A stretch of 64,000 bases of DNA from Zymomonas mobilis subsp. pomaceae ATCC 29192 (GTDB taxonomy: Bacteria; Pseudomonadota; Alphaproteobacteria; Sphingomonadales; Sphingomonadaceae). A program made the translations under genes and the position numbers. Below are positions 27,107-36,268 of the stretch, piece after piece. Under the pieces are notes generated by a model. It worked only from the letters and a program-made list of their open reading frames with translations, was not told the origin of the DNA and searched no databases. The DNA lies in NCBI RefSeq assembly GCF_000218875.1, contig NC_015709.1, forward strand, positions 1,178,001 to 1,242,000, read 5' to 3'. The stretch's first letter is position 1. The number at the start of each line of letters is the position of its first letter.

Positions 27107-27691
27107 GTGCTTATTGGCTATATGCGTGTTTCGTCAGTGGACGATCGTCAATCCATCGACCTACAACGTGATGCGCTCATTGCCGCAGGAGTGGACGAGC
27201 GAAATCTCTATTCAGACAAGGCATCAGGTGCACGCGATGATCGCCCCGGCTTGAAACAATGCCTTGCCTATTTGAAACCAGGAGACGCATTAGTTGTCTG
27301 GAAGCTTGACCGATTGGGACGCTCCCTTCCTCATTTGCTGGCGATCATTACTGACTTGAAGGCTCAAAACATCGCCTTCCGGTCTTTAACAGAGCAAATG
27401 AATACGAATACCCCCCATGGTGAATTGCTCTTTTCATTATTTGGTGCCTTAGCCCAATATGAGCGTGCCCTTACCCGTGAACGTATTATGGCAGGGCTCG
27501 CCGCCGCAAAAAGACGAGGAAGACGCGGGGGGCGGCCTCATAGCATCGACTCTGAACAGATTGAACAAATTACCGCCGCGTTAGATAATGGGGCTAGCAA
27601 AGCCTCAGTCTGCCGTAGCTTCAAAGTGCCCCGTTCGACCTTAATCGATACGCTCAAACGAATAGGGTGGACCGCGTCCGTAAAAACCTGA
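27107..27691 (+). CDS. Serine recombinase (resolvase/invertase family)
   Basis: This 194-residue serine site-specific recombinase starts GYMRVSS with the catalytic serine at about residue 9 or 10. It has DRPGLKQCLAYLKPGD, VWKLDRLGRSLPHLL and LFSLFGALAQYERALTRERI, all typical of Tn3-type resolvases and Pin/Gin invertases. A C-terminal HTH follows (GASKASVCRSFKVPRSTL). The start is GTG. Such genes are common on small plasmids and transposons; here it lies beside other plasmid-like relics. No res or inverted-repeat sites could be assigned. Confidence 0.9.
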   Translation: MLIGYMRVSSVDDRQSIDLQRDALIAAGVDERNLYSDKASGARDDRPGLKQCLAYLKPGDALVVWKLDRLGRSLPHLLAIITDLKAQNIAFRSLTEQMNTNTPHGELLFSLFGALAQYERALTRERIMAGLAAAKRRGRRGGRPHSIDSEQIEQITAALDNGASKASVCRSFKVPRSTLIDTLKRIGWTASVKT

Positions 27692-27776
27692 TGAATATGT
27701 TATTTTTTGCCGCTTTCTTTCATTTTGATTGAAAGCGGCCTAAAAAGAGAACAATTTTTAAAGGTAAAATGACACC

Positions 27777-28367
27777 TTAAAGCGAAAAATTCAGGTTTTT
27801 AGCAAGATGCTGACGGTAATGGGCAATTGTCTGTTCTACAGAAGGGACTTTCATTACGTCCGTCGCTAAAAAAGTGGGCAGTTTTGAAAGCGCTAAAAAC
27901 GCATTGGCTTTATGAAAAGGAAAGTAAACTGCATCTATTCCCTTTCCTTCAAAGAACTGTGTAGGATCGGTAAAAGCTTCATCTGGAGCATTCCAAGTAA
28001 CAGATAACATATATTTTTTACCGTTTAGCAGGCCGCCCGAGCCATATTTCCGTTTAGGATCAGAACGGGTGCGTCCGTCATTGGCATAGAGTGAGCCATG
28101 CCCTTCAGTGAAAACTTCATCTATATATTTTTTTACAATCCATGGGATATCCATCCACCAAGCAGGCATCTGGTAAATGATTAAATCTGCCCATAGAAAA
28201 TTTTGCACTTCCTCTTGGGTATTATAGCCATCGTCTATTTTGGTCTGACGAATTTCGAAACCCGCCGCTGAAAGGGTCTCAATCGCGATCTTATGCAAAG
28301 TATCATTCAGACGCCCATAAGAATGGGCAAAGACTTTACTACCATTTAAAAGAAATATATTTTTCAT
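27777..28367 (-). CDS. mdaB: MdaB-type NAD(P)H:quinone oxidoreductase
   Basis: This 196-residue flavodoxin-fold protein matches MdaB. It has FLLNGSKVFAHSYGRLN at the N-terminus, LIIYQMPAWWMDIPWIVKKY with the flavin-contacting PAWW segment, and FTEGHGSLYANDGRTR and KKYMLSVTWNAP. It would reduce quinones by two electrons using NADPH, protecting against oxidative stress. A LysR regulator is divergent from it, about 230 bases away, and may control it. Confidence 0.88.
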   Translation of the reverse strand: MKNIFLLNGSKVFAHSYGRLNDTLHKIAIETLSAAGFEIRQTKIDDGYNTQEEVQNFLWADLIIYQMPAWWMDIPWIVKKYIDEVFTEGHGSLYANDGRTRSDPKRKYGSGGLLNGKKYMLSVTWNAPDEAFTDPTQFFEGKGIDAVYFPFHKANAFLALSKLPTFLATDVMKVPSVEQTIAHYRQHLAKNLNFSL

Positions 28368-28598
28368 TAATAATTGATCCTGTAGGCTTAAATAAATACC
28401 GCATTATAATATGAAGAAAAATCCCTCTATTCAGTGGTAGACAACGTTCAGAAAAAAGAGGGCATCGACCTTTATAGACTTTATCGAAGACAACAATCTT
28501 CTTCTGGATATAAGGATAGCATATGAAATTTTCATAGCCCTTGATAACCCCTTTTCGTTCCATAAAACTTGTGAATAGGCTTCATAGAAAGGCATGGA

Positions 28599-29501
28599 AT
28601 GGATAATCGGATCGGCGAAATGCAGATCTTTTTGCGTGTTGTAGAAAAGGGCAGCTTTTCCGAAGCGGCCAGAATGTCACTGACCACACCCTCAACGGTC
28701 AGCAAATTAATTGCCCGTATCGAAGCGCGGCTTGGTGTTCGCCTGATTGAACGCTCAACGCGTCACCTCTCGGTTACAACAGAAGGGCAGGTCTATTATG
28801 AACGGGCGCAGGCCTTAATTGAGGAACTCGAAGACATCGAGCGTTCGCTTATCACGGGTGCGGTCCAATCAAAGGGCGCTATTCGGATCAACACATCTGT
28901 TGCCTTTGGCCGTCTGGCGCTTGAGCCCCTCCTTCCTGCTTTCTGGGACTCCTATCCAGATATTCTTATCGATTTATCCCTTTCCGATGAAATGGCCGAT
29001 ATTTATCTAGATCGAACGGATATCGCTTTCCGTGTAGGAAAATTACAAGATTCAAGCCTTAATGCCCGTTATATTGGAACAGCACCGCGTAAAATTGTTG
29101 CCTCACCCGACTATCTAAAACAATCTGGAATTCCATATACAATTGATGATCTGGATCACCATCGATGTTTAGGCTTCAATTTCCGAAGAGCGGCACCGGT
29201 CTGGCCTTTACACGACAAGGGACGGCTCGTGGATCGGATAGTACGGGGCCCTCTTTTGGCTAACAATGGGGATACTGTTCACCGCATGGCGCTTCAAGGG
29301 GTCGGTCTGGCCAGACTTGCTGAATATCATGTCAGAGATGACTTAAAAACAGGGCGTCTTATTGCCGTAGTTGAGCAGCCTGAAGCTTTAGATGAAGAAG
29401 ATATTCACGCCCTTTATTTAGGAGGACGTCAACTGCCCCAGCGTGTCCGCGTATTTTTGGACTTTGTCGTTCCAAAACTTCAGGCTTATCTTAACAATTA
29501 G
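28599..29501 (+). CDS. LysR-family transcriptional regulator
   Basis: This 300-residue regulator has the LysR HTH at the N-terminus (MQIFLRVVEKGSFSEAARMS, then TPSTVSKLIARIEARLGVRL) and a LysR substrate-binding domain. The pattern is that of the large DsdC/AaeR-like group with IERSTRHLSVTTEGQVYYER. It is divergent from mdaB, so an oxidative or quinone-stress role is plausible. Its stop lies two bases from the end of the convergent SRPBCC gene. Confidence 0.9.
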   Translation: MDNRIGEMQIFLRVVEKGSFSEAARMSLTTPSTVSKLIARIEARLGVRLIERSTRHLSVTTEGQVYYERAQALIEELEDIERSLITGAVQSKGAIRINTSVAFGRLALEPLLPAFWDSYPDILIDLSLSDEMADIYLDRTDIAFRVGKLQDSSLNARYIGTAPRKIVASPDYLKQSGIPYTIDDLDHHRCLGFNFRRAAPVWPLHDKGRLVDRIVRGPLLANNGDTVHRMALQGVGLARLAEYHVRDDLKTGRLIAVVEQPEALDEEDIHALYLGGRQLPQRVRVFLDFVVPKLQAYLNN

Positions 29502-29503
29502 GC

Positions 29504-29917
29504 CTAGGCCTCAAGAATAGATTTGGCATGGGTAACGCTGGATTTATAGGCATTGCCATAGCGTTCGATAGCTTCACTCTCGCTTAATCCAGCAGGTTCA
29601 AAACGACTACCCCAACTAATTACGCATGAATCTGAAGTTTTCTCTTCAACGCTCACTTTACCGATATAGTTTTTAACAGGATCTGGCCCTTCAACATAGG
29701 CATAAGTGTATAAACGTGCCTGTTCGTCAAAGGTCAACATGCGTTCACGAATAGTGATCCCCCCTGCTGCCGTCAGATGCCGAACACGCCCACCTTCTTC
29801 AAGCACACTTGTCTCTATCATGGGTATCCACAAAGGAAGACTGTCAAAACCTCCCAGCAATCGCCAAGCCCTGTCTGCACTCACGGCAACCTCTATTTTA
29901 CCGACGACCTCAATCAT
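29504..29917 (-). CDS. SRPBCC family protein (polyketide cyclase/dehydrase type)
   Basis: This 137-residue protein has the START/SRPBCC lipid-binding fold pattern: IEVAVSADRAWRLLGGFDSL, WIPMIETSVLEEGG.VR, a TIRERMLTFDEQ.R.YTY strand pair, and a C-terminal helix. These proteins bind small hydrophobic ligands; the ligand cannot be read. It converges with the LysR gene. Confidence 0.8.
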   Translation of the reverse strand: MIEVVGKIEVAVSADRAWRLLGGFDSLPLWIPMIETSVLEEGGRVRHLTAAGGITIRERMLTFDEQARLYTYAYVEGPDPVKNYIGKVSVEEKTSDSCVISWGSRFEPAGLSESEAIERYGNAYKSSVTHAKSILEA

Positions 29918-30673
29918 AACGCTTTCCTTTTAACTCTATACAAAAATGCTGACAGGTAAGTTTTTTGCAGCCACTTTAGAGACGTATTGTTTCCCTATGG
30001 TTTTAAGGAAAGAATAACTACCCCTTTCATGCACATAAAACTTATGAACCCAATTCGTTAATGGGATTAACCATGATAATTTTCATTTATAAAACAAAAC
30101 GGGTCTTCTGATGGTTAATTTGCGCAAAAGGCTATTTATGTCTTCTTCACAAAAAAAGGATTGGAAAGAACGGATTTTATAAATTGACGATAATTTTTAA
30201 TTTCTAGTGGCCGAAATATAAAAAAGACTTTATCTAAAAAATAAAATGATCTTAGTCATAAAGCGGCTGCCTCTATAGTAAGCAACACGCTAACTTATAG
30301 AAAAAGAATCTTTCATATTTATCTTAAAATCCTAATTACCCAGATAATAGTACTCTATCTAATAAATTTATATATAAAATTTAATTATTTGGGATCTATA
30401 TAGATAAAATCACAATATTCTTATTACCAGCAAAGCAATAGAATCCCTGTTCTATTTAATTTTTTTAAAAATGCTCAGTTGTAAGGTAAACTTCTCTATA
30501 AATGTAATTACAGATCATTCTCAATAAAGTTATCCAACTTTCTAATCATGGTAAAATATTACCTTTTACTTGACATAAAAATGTAACATTTTATACGAAA
30601 TGATACTGCCTAGTATGGTTGGCGATCCTATGATTTCAGTCTGACAAGATCGCTATTTTTTAGGGCTACAAGA
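29918..30673. other. AT-rich intergenic region
   Basis: About 750 bases with no credible gene on either strand. They separate the SRPBCC gene from the kinase/flippase cluster and probably hold the promoter of that cluster. I see no RNA gene or strong terminator. Confidence 0.5.
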
Positions 30674-31402
30674 ATGTCTAAAACAGGATATTGTCAGCAG
30701 ATCAAGAGATCCGCACCCCTTATCGCGCTGGTGGGTGCAGACGGTAGTGGAAAGTCAACTGTTGGTCAGGAACTTCTGACGTGGCTACAACCCATGCGTC
30801 CGACGGTATTATGCCATCTTGGGAAGCAGACAGGAAACTGGGGGCGCGCAATTAGTCGTTTGCCTTTCTTTGGAAACAAACTGGACAAAGGTATTATAAA
30901 GCACTCGTCCAAAGCGCGGGATGAAAAGGGAGCCGGTGCGGTCACATCGATCATCATTTTTCTGTTCTCTATGCGCCGTGTAATCCGTTTCATGCGCATG
31001 CGTAGATTGCACGCTAGAGGCTTAACTATTTTGACTGACCGGTACCCACAAGCGGTGGTACCCGGCCCTATGGATGGACCCGGGTTAGTAGCGAGACACC
31101 CTAAAGGCATTATAGCGCGATTTCTGACACGCCGTGAGCAATCTTTGTATGACTGGATGGCGTCCTATTCACCGGATATTGTTATCCGTTTGAATGTTAA
31201 TCTTGAAACAGCTATCAAGCGAAAACCTGATCATCGCCCCGCCTCTCTTGAAAGAAAGGTAAGCGATGTCCCTCGGCTAACCTTCAACGGGGCCCCTATT
31301 CTTGATCTGGATAGTACGGAACCGCTGGATCAAGTCCTTGCAAAAGCTAAGGAAGCCATTCTTACGATCACCACGCGTTATGACCATAAAATCTCTGAAT
31401 AA
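30674..31402 (+). CDS. Thymidylate-kinase-like P-loop protein (first of a tandem pair)
   Basis: This 242-residue protein has a P-loop LVGADGSGKST (about 19-29), a DRYPQA motif (about 121-126) like the DRY of thymidylate kinases, and a late RKPDHR segment resembling the R-rich lid. It is longer than housekeeping Tmk and lacks its usual neighbours. It is followed by a clear paralogue, then a flippase. Such Tmk-like proteins occur in surface-polysaccharide loci with unknown substrate. The cluster suggests a role in envelope glycan phosphorylation; this is inference. Confidence 0.7.
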   Translation: MSKTGYCQQIKRSAPLIALVGADGSGKSTVGQELLTWLQPMRPTVLCHLGKQTGNWGRAISRLPFFGNKLDKGIIKHSSKARDEKGAGAVTSIIIFLFSMRRVIRFMRMRRLHARGLTILTDRYPQAVVPGPMDGPGLVARHPKGIIARFLTRREQSLYDWMASYSPDIVIRLNVNLETAIKRKPDHRPASLERKVSDVPRLTFNGAPILDLDSTEPLDQVLAKAKEAILTITTRYDHKISE

Positions 31403-31412
31403 ACCTAGGGAA

Positions 31413-32189
31413 ATGTCACTAGACAAAAAGCGGCCTTTTGACAGCAAGCAGGCTACAGAAAAACATGCCCCGCGTGGTAAATTAATTGCTCTTGTCGGGT
31501 GTGACGGCAGCGGCAAGTCCAGCTTAACCTCTGATCTCATTGGGGTCTTGCAAAAATACCGTCCTGTCAGACGTTATTATCTTGGCCTTGGATCAGGTGA
31601 TCTTGGAAGAAAAATTGGTAAAATTCCCCTTGTCGGTTCTTGGATAGAAAGCCGCTTAAAACAAAAGGCCAAGGCTACCCGAACCAAAGGAGAAAAAATC
31701 CCAGGAGCTTTAACGGCACTGGTTGTTTATGCTTTCTCTTTAATACGCTTTTTTCACTATCTTCAGATGCGCTATGCCTTAAATGCTGGCATCACAGTCA
31801 TTACGGATCGCTATCCCCAAGCAGAAATTGCGGGTCAATGTGATGGGCCCGGTTTATCAGCAGCCAAAGCCGGAAACCGATTTGTTGCCTGGCTGGTACA
31901 GTCAGAAGCGCGTCTTTACCGCCGGATGGCCTCCTTCCATCCTGATCTTATATTACGTCTTGATGTCGATGCGGAAACCGCCCACGCCCGAAAACCAGAT
32001 CATGACATTGAAGCTATGCGTATCAAAGCCGCTGTCATGAAACAGCTAACCTTCGGAGGCGCGCATATGGAAATTATCAATGCAACGCAGTCTTATGAAG
32101 CTGTCTGGGATACGATAATCCATTTTATCCAGCCTTATATGAATGACGATCTATCCGATAATAAAAACAGCCGTCCTTTGCAGTTCTAA
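31413..32189 (+). CDS. Thymidylate-kinase-like P-loop protein (second of a tandem pair)
   Basis: It shares with its neighbour the P-loop (LVGCDGSGKSS), the GKIP-x-VGSW / SRLPFFG segment, TDRYPQAE and ARKPDH motifs, and the same order, so it arose by tandem duplication. The start is uncertain: ATG 31413 with AGGGAA close by, or ATG 31380 overlapping the previous gene; a frame open further upstream is not supported. The role is unknown beyond nucleotide-dependent phosphotransfer, and it is probably linked to the flippase downstream. Confidence 0.7.
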   Translation: MSLDKKRPFDSKQATEKHAPRGKLIALVGCDGSGKSSLTSDLIGVLQKYRPVRRYYLGLGSGDLGRKIGKIPLVGSWIESRLKQKAKATRTKGEKIPGALTALVVYAFSLIRFFHYLQMRYALNAGITVITDRYPQAEIAGQCDGPGLSAAKAGNRFVAWLVQSEARLYRRMASFHPDLILRLDVDAETAHARKPDHDIEAMRIKAAVMKQLTFGGAHMEIINATQSYEAVWDTIIHFIQPYMNDDLSDNKNSRPLQF

Positions 32190-32249
32190 AGAAGTTCAGT
32201 TATTCCGTGCGGAAATAATCAACAAGGTAGGAAGCAATAAGGATTATAT

Positions 32250-33569
32250 ATGCCAAGTTGGTTGAATGACCGCGTTTTTCGGACTGTTTTAAAAAATGCT
32301 GGCTATCTGGGTTCAACGAAAATAGTCGGTGCTATTTTAGGTCTCGGGGCACTCGTCGGTGCAGGGCGTCTCTTAACCTCTGTAGAATTTGGTACGCTCA
32401 TGCTGATTCATACCTATGCTCTTGGGGCGGGCGCGTTAACCAAGTTTCAAAGCTGGCAGATGATCCTTAAATTTGGCGCTCGGCCCTATGAGCAGGGCAA
32501 TCAAAATATCGTCAGCAAGACTATCCGTTTTGCAATGGGATTGGATATTTCATCTGGTTTTTTAGGAATGATTGCGGGAATGATCCTCCTGTTAACAGCA
32601 GGCACTTCATTCGGTATCGGCTACCAATATACGGCTATTGCCCTTTTATACTGCACGCTTATTCCTACGATGTCTTCCGCAACACCAACAGGTGTATTGC
32701 GTTTGGTAGGCCGTTTTGATCTGATTGCTAGACAACAAATCGTTACCCCTCTCCTACGCGGCCTTGGCGTTCTGGTCGCTTGGCTTTTCGGGCTGGGTTT
32801 TTCTGCCTTTGTTCTCACATGGTATATCGGTGATATTGCCGGGGATCTCGTTCTGTGGGGGATGGCGATACAAGAACTTCGCAAAAGAAACATGCTCTCT
32901 TCACTACGGCCTAGTCTACGGGAGGCCCCTACCCACCTGCCTGGAGTATGGAGCTTTGTGTGGTTAACCAATCTTAATACGACGCTCGATGCCTGCTGGT
33001 CTCCGGTTGGAAATCTAATCGTTGGTGGAATGCTCGGTCCGGCGGCGGCTGGACGTTACAAAATTTCGACGACATTGCTGGATTCTGCGATCAAACCTGC
33101 CCGTTTTCTAGAAAAAGGGTTTTATCCTGAAATCATGCGGCTTGATCCAGCAAGCCACCATCCTTGGCGTCTTTCGTTACGGACGGGGTTGCTATCTGCT
33201 GGAATCGGCCTTTGTATTATGCTGGCGATATTGATAGGGGGAAAGCCGCTGATTAGCCTTTTTGGGCATAAATACAGCGATGCTTCGACCCTCATGATGA
33301 TTATGTCACCTGCCTTGGTGGTATCCATGGCTGGGTTCCCCCTAGAATCCTTGCTCTATATGGCAGGGCAAGCCAAAGCGGTTCTTGGTGCACAGATTGT
33401 TGCCGTGATAACGTATATTATCGCACTTGTATTTTTAACGCTCGAATTTGGCCTGTATGGCGCGGGAATAGCCTATGTGCTAGGCATTCTTTTACTGAAT
33501 GTTCTATCCTTGGCACCGGCTATCGCCAGTTATGCACGTCGTCATACCCTAGCGTCTATTGAACGCTGA
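32250..33569 (+). CDS. Polysaccharide/oligosaccharide flippase, MOP superfamily
   Basis: This 439-residue integral membrane protein has about 12 hydrophobic segments and the Wzx/PST-type N-terminus (KNAGYLGSTKIVGAILGLGA, then GRLLTSVEFGTLML). The C-terminal half has LFGHKYSDASTLMMIMSPAL, typical of the family. It would move lipid-linked glycans across the inner membrane. A good AAGGAT ribosome site precedes ATG 32250. It sits in a short run with two Tmk-like proteins upstream and a CHAD-like protein overlapping its end. No glycosyltransferase or polymerase adjoins it here. Confidence 0.85.
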   Translation: MPSWLNDRVFRTVLKNAGYLGSTKIVGAILGLGALVGAGRLLTSVEFGTLMLIHTYALGAGALTKFQSWQMILKFGARPYEQGNQNIVSKTIRFAMGLDISSGFLGMIAGMILLLTAGTSFGIGYQYTAIALLYCTLIPTMSSATPTGVLRLVGRFDLIARQQIVTPLLRGLGVLVAWLFGLGFSAFVLTWYIGDIAGDLVLWGMAIQELRKRNMLSSLRPSLREAPTHLPGVWSFVWLTNLNTTLDACWSPVGNLIVGGMLGPAAAGRYKISTTLLDSAIKPARFLEKGFYPEIMRLDPASHHPWRLSLRTGLLSAGIGLCIMLAILIGGKPLISLFGHKYSDASTLMMIMSPALVVSMAGFPLESLLYMAGQAKAVLGAQIVAVITYIIALVFLTLEFGLYGAGIAYVLGILLLNVLSLAPAIASYARRHTLASIER

Positions 33570-34467
33570 ATATTACAATAAATATAGCGAGAAACGGGTG
33601 ATTTATCAAAAAGCACGTAAGAAATCGGTTTTTCTTGCATCTCCCTGCTTCACAGATTTACAACTGGACAGAGTATTTAATAATATTCTGCTCGATGATG
33701 TGCCTCATATGGAGGCTGCCTGTCCTCAAGAGACAAGACCGGCCTTAAGGCCAGAAGATAGTGAAGATTGTTATCGACTCTGCTGGCAACTTTTGGAAAA
33801 AGGGGCTCATATAGCTTCCTTTCGACGACTTGTCGGACGCATTATAGCCCGCGGCGGGACAGATGATCCAGATGAGCGGCTTGATTTCAAATATGTCCGT
33901 GCAAAATTCAAGCACATCCGATTTGCCTGCGCAAACCTTGATGAACGGCACCGCTATCCGTGGTCTGTTAATTTGGCAACCAGTCTGATGGGGCATATGC
34001 AAGATGCCTTCAAAAACCATCAAAAAACAAAAACTGTTTTATGGGGCAGTTTACTCTGGCTTGTACTGCTACCACCCTTTTATAAAATAGTTCAGTATCA
34101 ACTTTCAGAGTTCAGACCCGCGACAAAAACAAGTCTGTTAGAGTACTTTCGAAAACAAAATGGTAAAATTCGCGCGGCGCTGAATAGACAAAAGGTTACG
34201 GGGCATCAATTTCATGACATCCGTAAAATCATTAGCCGCCGCATCGCTTTTAACGACACACTCCGTGTTATCCATCCAGCAGAATGGAATGACCAGATGT
34301 CCTTATATTTGGCAACGATCAATGGCTTGATGGGTGACATGCATGACGTTCTTGTCGAGAAAAAGATTAAAGGGGAACAGGACTACGACAAGGACACATT
34401 TCCGTTACCGGATAATATCCTTACACGATTGGCCACGCTTCTGGCTCTTGGCGAAAATGGTTTTTAG
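33559..34467 (+). CDS. CHAD-like domain protein
   Basis: This 302-residue basic helical protein contains two related blocks: RAKFKHIRFACANLDERHR followed by LMGHMQDAFKNH, and QFHDIRKIISRRIAFNDTLR followed by LMGDMHDVLVEKK. The HD.RK..RR..F / L.D..D pattern is reminiscent of CHAD domains, which bind polyphosphate through conserved histidines and basic residues. A hydrophobic segment (about 157-170) might be membrane-associated. The start is uncertain (TTG 33559 overlapping the flippase end, or GTG 33598). The assignment is tentative. Confidence 0.5.
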   Translation: MNAEYYNKYSEKRVIYQKARKKSVFLASPCFTDLQLDRVFNNILLDDVPHMEAACPQETRPALRPEDSEDCYRLCWQLLEKGAHIASFRRLVGRIIARGGTDDPDERLDFKYVRAKFKHIRFACANLDERHRYPWSVNLATSLMGHMQDAFKNHQKTKTVLWGSLLWLVLLPPFYKIVQYQLSEFRPATKTSLLEYFRKQNGKIRAALNRQKVTGHQFHDIRKIISRRIAFNDTLRVIHPAEWNDQMSLYLATINGLMGDMHDVLVEKKIKGEQDYDKDTFPLPDNILTRLATLLALGENGF

Positions 34468-34561
34468 AAATGTAATAAGCAGGCTTAGATTAAATGGCCT
34501 TGATTGCAGGGTCTAAAAAAGACGTCCTTAATTTTCTCTTTCTTGATAAGGAAAACCTATA

Positions 34562-35293
34562 ATGACAAACCGCGTTGCAATAATCACAGGTGGCAGCAGA
34601 GGTATAGGGGCAGCTATTGCAGAAAAACTGGCCATGGATGGTTTTGATATAGCCTTTTCTTATGCGCGCAGCGCCTCACAAGCCGATGTACTTCGCGAAA
34701 AAATTGAAAAATTGGGCCAAAAAGCCTTAGCCATTCAAGCCGATGGTTCCACGGTTGAAGGCAATAAAAAAGTCATAGCAGAAACTATTAAATATTTTGG
34801 CCGTCTAGATGTTTTGGTCTGTAATGCCGGTATGTATCCCTATAAAACTATCGATCAAGTTACAGTAGAAGATATTGATCAAACCCTTAACCTTAATCTT
34901 CGCGCGGTTATGGTCGAAACAGCAGAAGCCGTGCAGCATATGTCTGCGGGTGGAAGAATTATTTTAATAGGATCGGTATTTGCTGAACGCGCCCCTTTCC
35001 CAGGAATTTCTTTATATGCTTCCACAAAAGCGGCTCTAAAAGGATTTGCTAAGGGGGCGGCGCGAGACCTTGGCTCCAAAGCTATTACGATCAATGTTAT
35101 TGAACCGGGGCCAATCGATACCGATATGAATCCCGTCAATGGCGAAGCGGCTCATTTAATTTCTAGTTTTGTGGCAACAAAGCATTATGGAAAAGTCAAT
35201 GATATTGCACGGACAGCGTCATTTCTGGCCAGTCCTGATGCGGGTTATATTACCGGAACAGCAATCCCGGTAGATGGGGGCCTTTTAGCCTAA
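34562..35293 (+). CDS. SDR-family oxidoreductase (3-oxoacyl-ACP reductase-like)
   Basis: This 243-residue classical short-chain dehydrogenase has the cofactor motif TGGSRGIG (about 9-16), NAG at about 89, and the catalytic GS...YASTK set (Y at about 154). It has a C-terminal GTAIPVDGG. It resembles FabG-type NADPH enzymes, but the substrate is unknown. It stands alone after the flippase cluster. Confidence 0.88.
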   Translation: MTNRVAIITGGSRGIGAAIAEKLAMDGFDIAFSYARSASQADVLREKIEKLGQKALAIQADGSTVEGNKKVIAETIKYFGRLDVLVCNAGMYPYKTIDQVTVEDIDQTLNLNLRAVMVETAEAVQHMSAGGRIILIGSVFAERAPFPGISLYASTKAALKGFAKGAARDLGSKAITINVIEPGPIDTDMNPVNGEAAHLISSFVATKHYGKVNDIARTASFLASPDAGYITGTAIPVDGGLLA

Positions 35294-35393
35294 TCATTTA
35301 TAATGATGCTTATCAATCCCTGTTTTTTTTATTGAAAACAAAAATTTAGTTTCAAGTTATACCTCTCAAAAAGCGCTGTCTGATCCACTATAA

Positions 35394-35990
35394 TTAGTCT
35401 TTAACGGAAATATAGTGAGGCAGCGCTTCAACGCGCGTCAGCCATTGCCGTAAATCAGGGTAAGGTTCTAAACTAATGCCGCCTTCTGGCGCCAAAGATA
35501 AATAAGGATAAGCTGCACAGTCAGCCAAAGTAGGCTTACTGTCTGCTAGCCATAGATGTGTCGCAAGATATTTATCAATAATCGTCAATGTCCGTCGGCT
35601 TGCAGCAAGGGCATCCTCATAACGAAGCGGTGTACCAAATAGCTTCACCAAACGGGCGTCCGCTGGGCCATGCTGTATTTCATTCGTGCTGACGGAAAGC
35701 CATGCCACTACACGCGCACGGATAGAGGCTTCTCTAGGCCACCACGCCTGCTTCCCAAATTTTTCGGCCAGATAAACAAGAATAGCTTGAGAGTCCCAAA
35801 TAACGACATCGCCCTCTTTAAGCACCGGAACCTGCTGCCAAGGATTAAGCGCTGTGAACCATGGTTGCTTCTGTTCGCCCACGCTAAGATCAACATTCTG
35901 TATATCGAGATCAATCTCCGCAAGTGCCGCAAATAATCGAACTTTGTAGCAATTTCCCGACGGAGGACAGTTATAAAGAATAATATGCAT
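35394..35990 (-). CDS. Glutathione S-transferase family protein
   Basis: This 198-residue protein has a thioredoxin-like N-terminal domain (ILYNCPPSGNCYKVRLFAAL; VPVLKEGDVVIWDSQAILVYL with the glutathione-contacting WDSQAI) and a helical C-terminal domain with PTLADCAAYPYL, which carries the conserved aspartate. It conjugates or reduces substrates with glutathione in the cytosol. It is of usual length and apparently monocistronic. Confidence 0.9.
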   Translation of the reverse strand: MHIILYNCPPSGNCYKVRLFAALAEIDLDIQNVDLSVGEQKQPWFTALNPWQQVPVLKEGDVVIWDSQAILVYLAEKFGKQAWWPREASIRARVVAWLSVSTNEIQHGPADARLVKLFGTPLRYEDALAASRRTLTIIDKYLATHLWLADSKPTLADCAAYPYLSLAPEGGISLEPYPDLRQWLTRVEALPHYISVKD

Positions 35991-36268
35991 TATAGCCGAT
36001 TACTCCAACTTATCACTAGACAGACAGGAATATAGACAATAATTTTTTATCTTTAAAAAAAGGATAGATAAAATTTCTTAAATAAAAAATAAATATTTTT
36101 AAAATATATTTCGTTTTTATTATATTTTACAATATCATTATAAATAATATTTTTTTGGGAATATTATTTAATTCTGACCTCCTTTTACATCCTCTTTGAA
36201 TAGGATAAAAAGGAAGTCAGAATAGACACGTAAACTTTAGTATTAGCCTCAACATATGCATTATAGCA
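35991..36268. other. Intergenic region between the GST gene and the ter cluster
   Basis: AT-rich spacer of about 280 bases holding the GST promoter and the long hairpin at 36171-36222. No gene is seen. Confidence 0.5.
36171..36222 (-). terminator. Long hairpin downstream of the ter cluster
   Basis: The arms ATTCTGAC.TCCTTTT and AAAAGGA.GTCAGAAT pair with one mismatch and continue into an inner ATCCT / AGGAT stem, making a hairpin of about 20 base pairs with a short loop. It lies 47 bases after the last ter gene on the minus strand. The tract after the stem is AT-rich but not a clean T run, so it may end transcription weakly or protect the mRNA 3' end. Confidence 0.6.

Noticed and set aside
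27709-27739. Inverted repeat GCCGCTTTC / GAAAGCGGC between the recombinase and mdaB
   Set aside because: Looks like a terminator but has no T run downstream on either strand; left uncalled.
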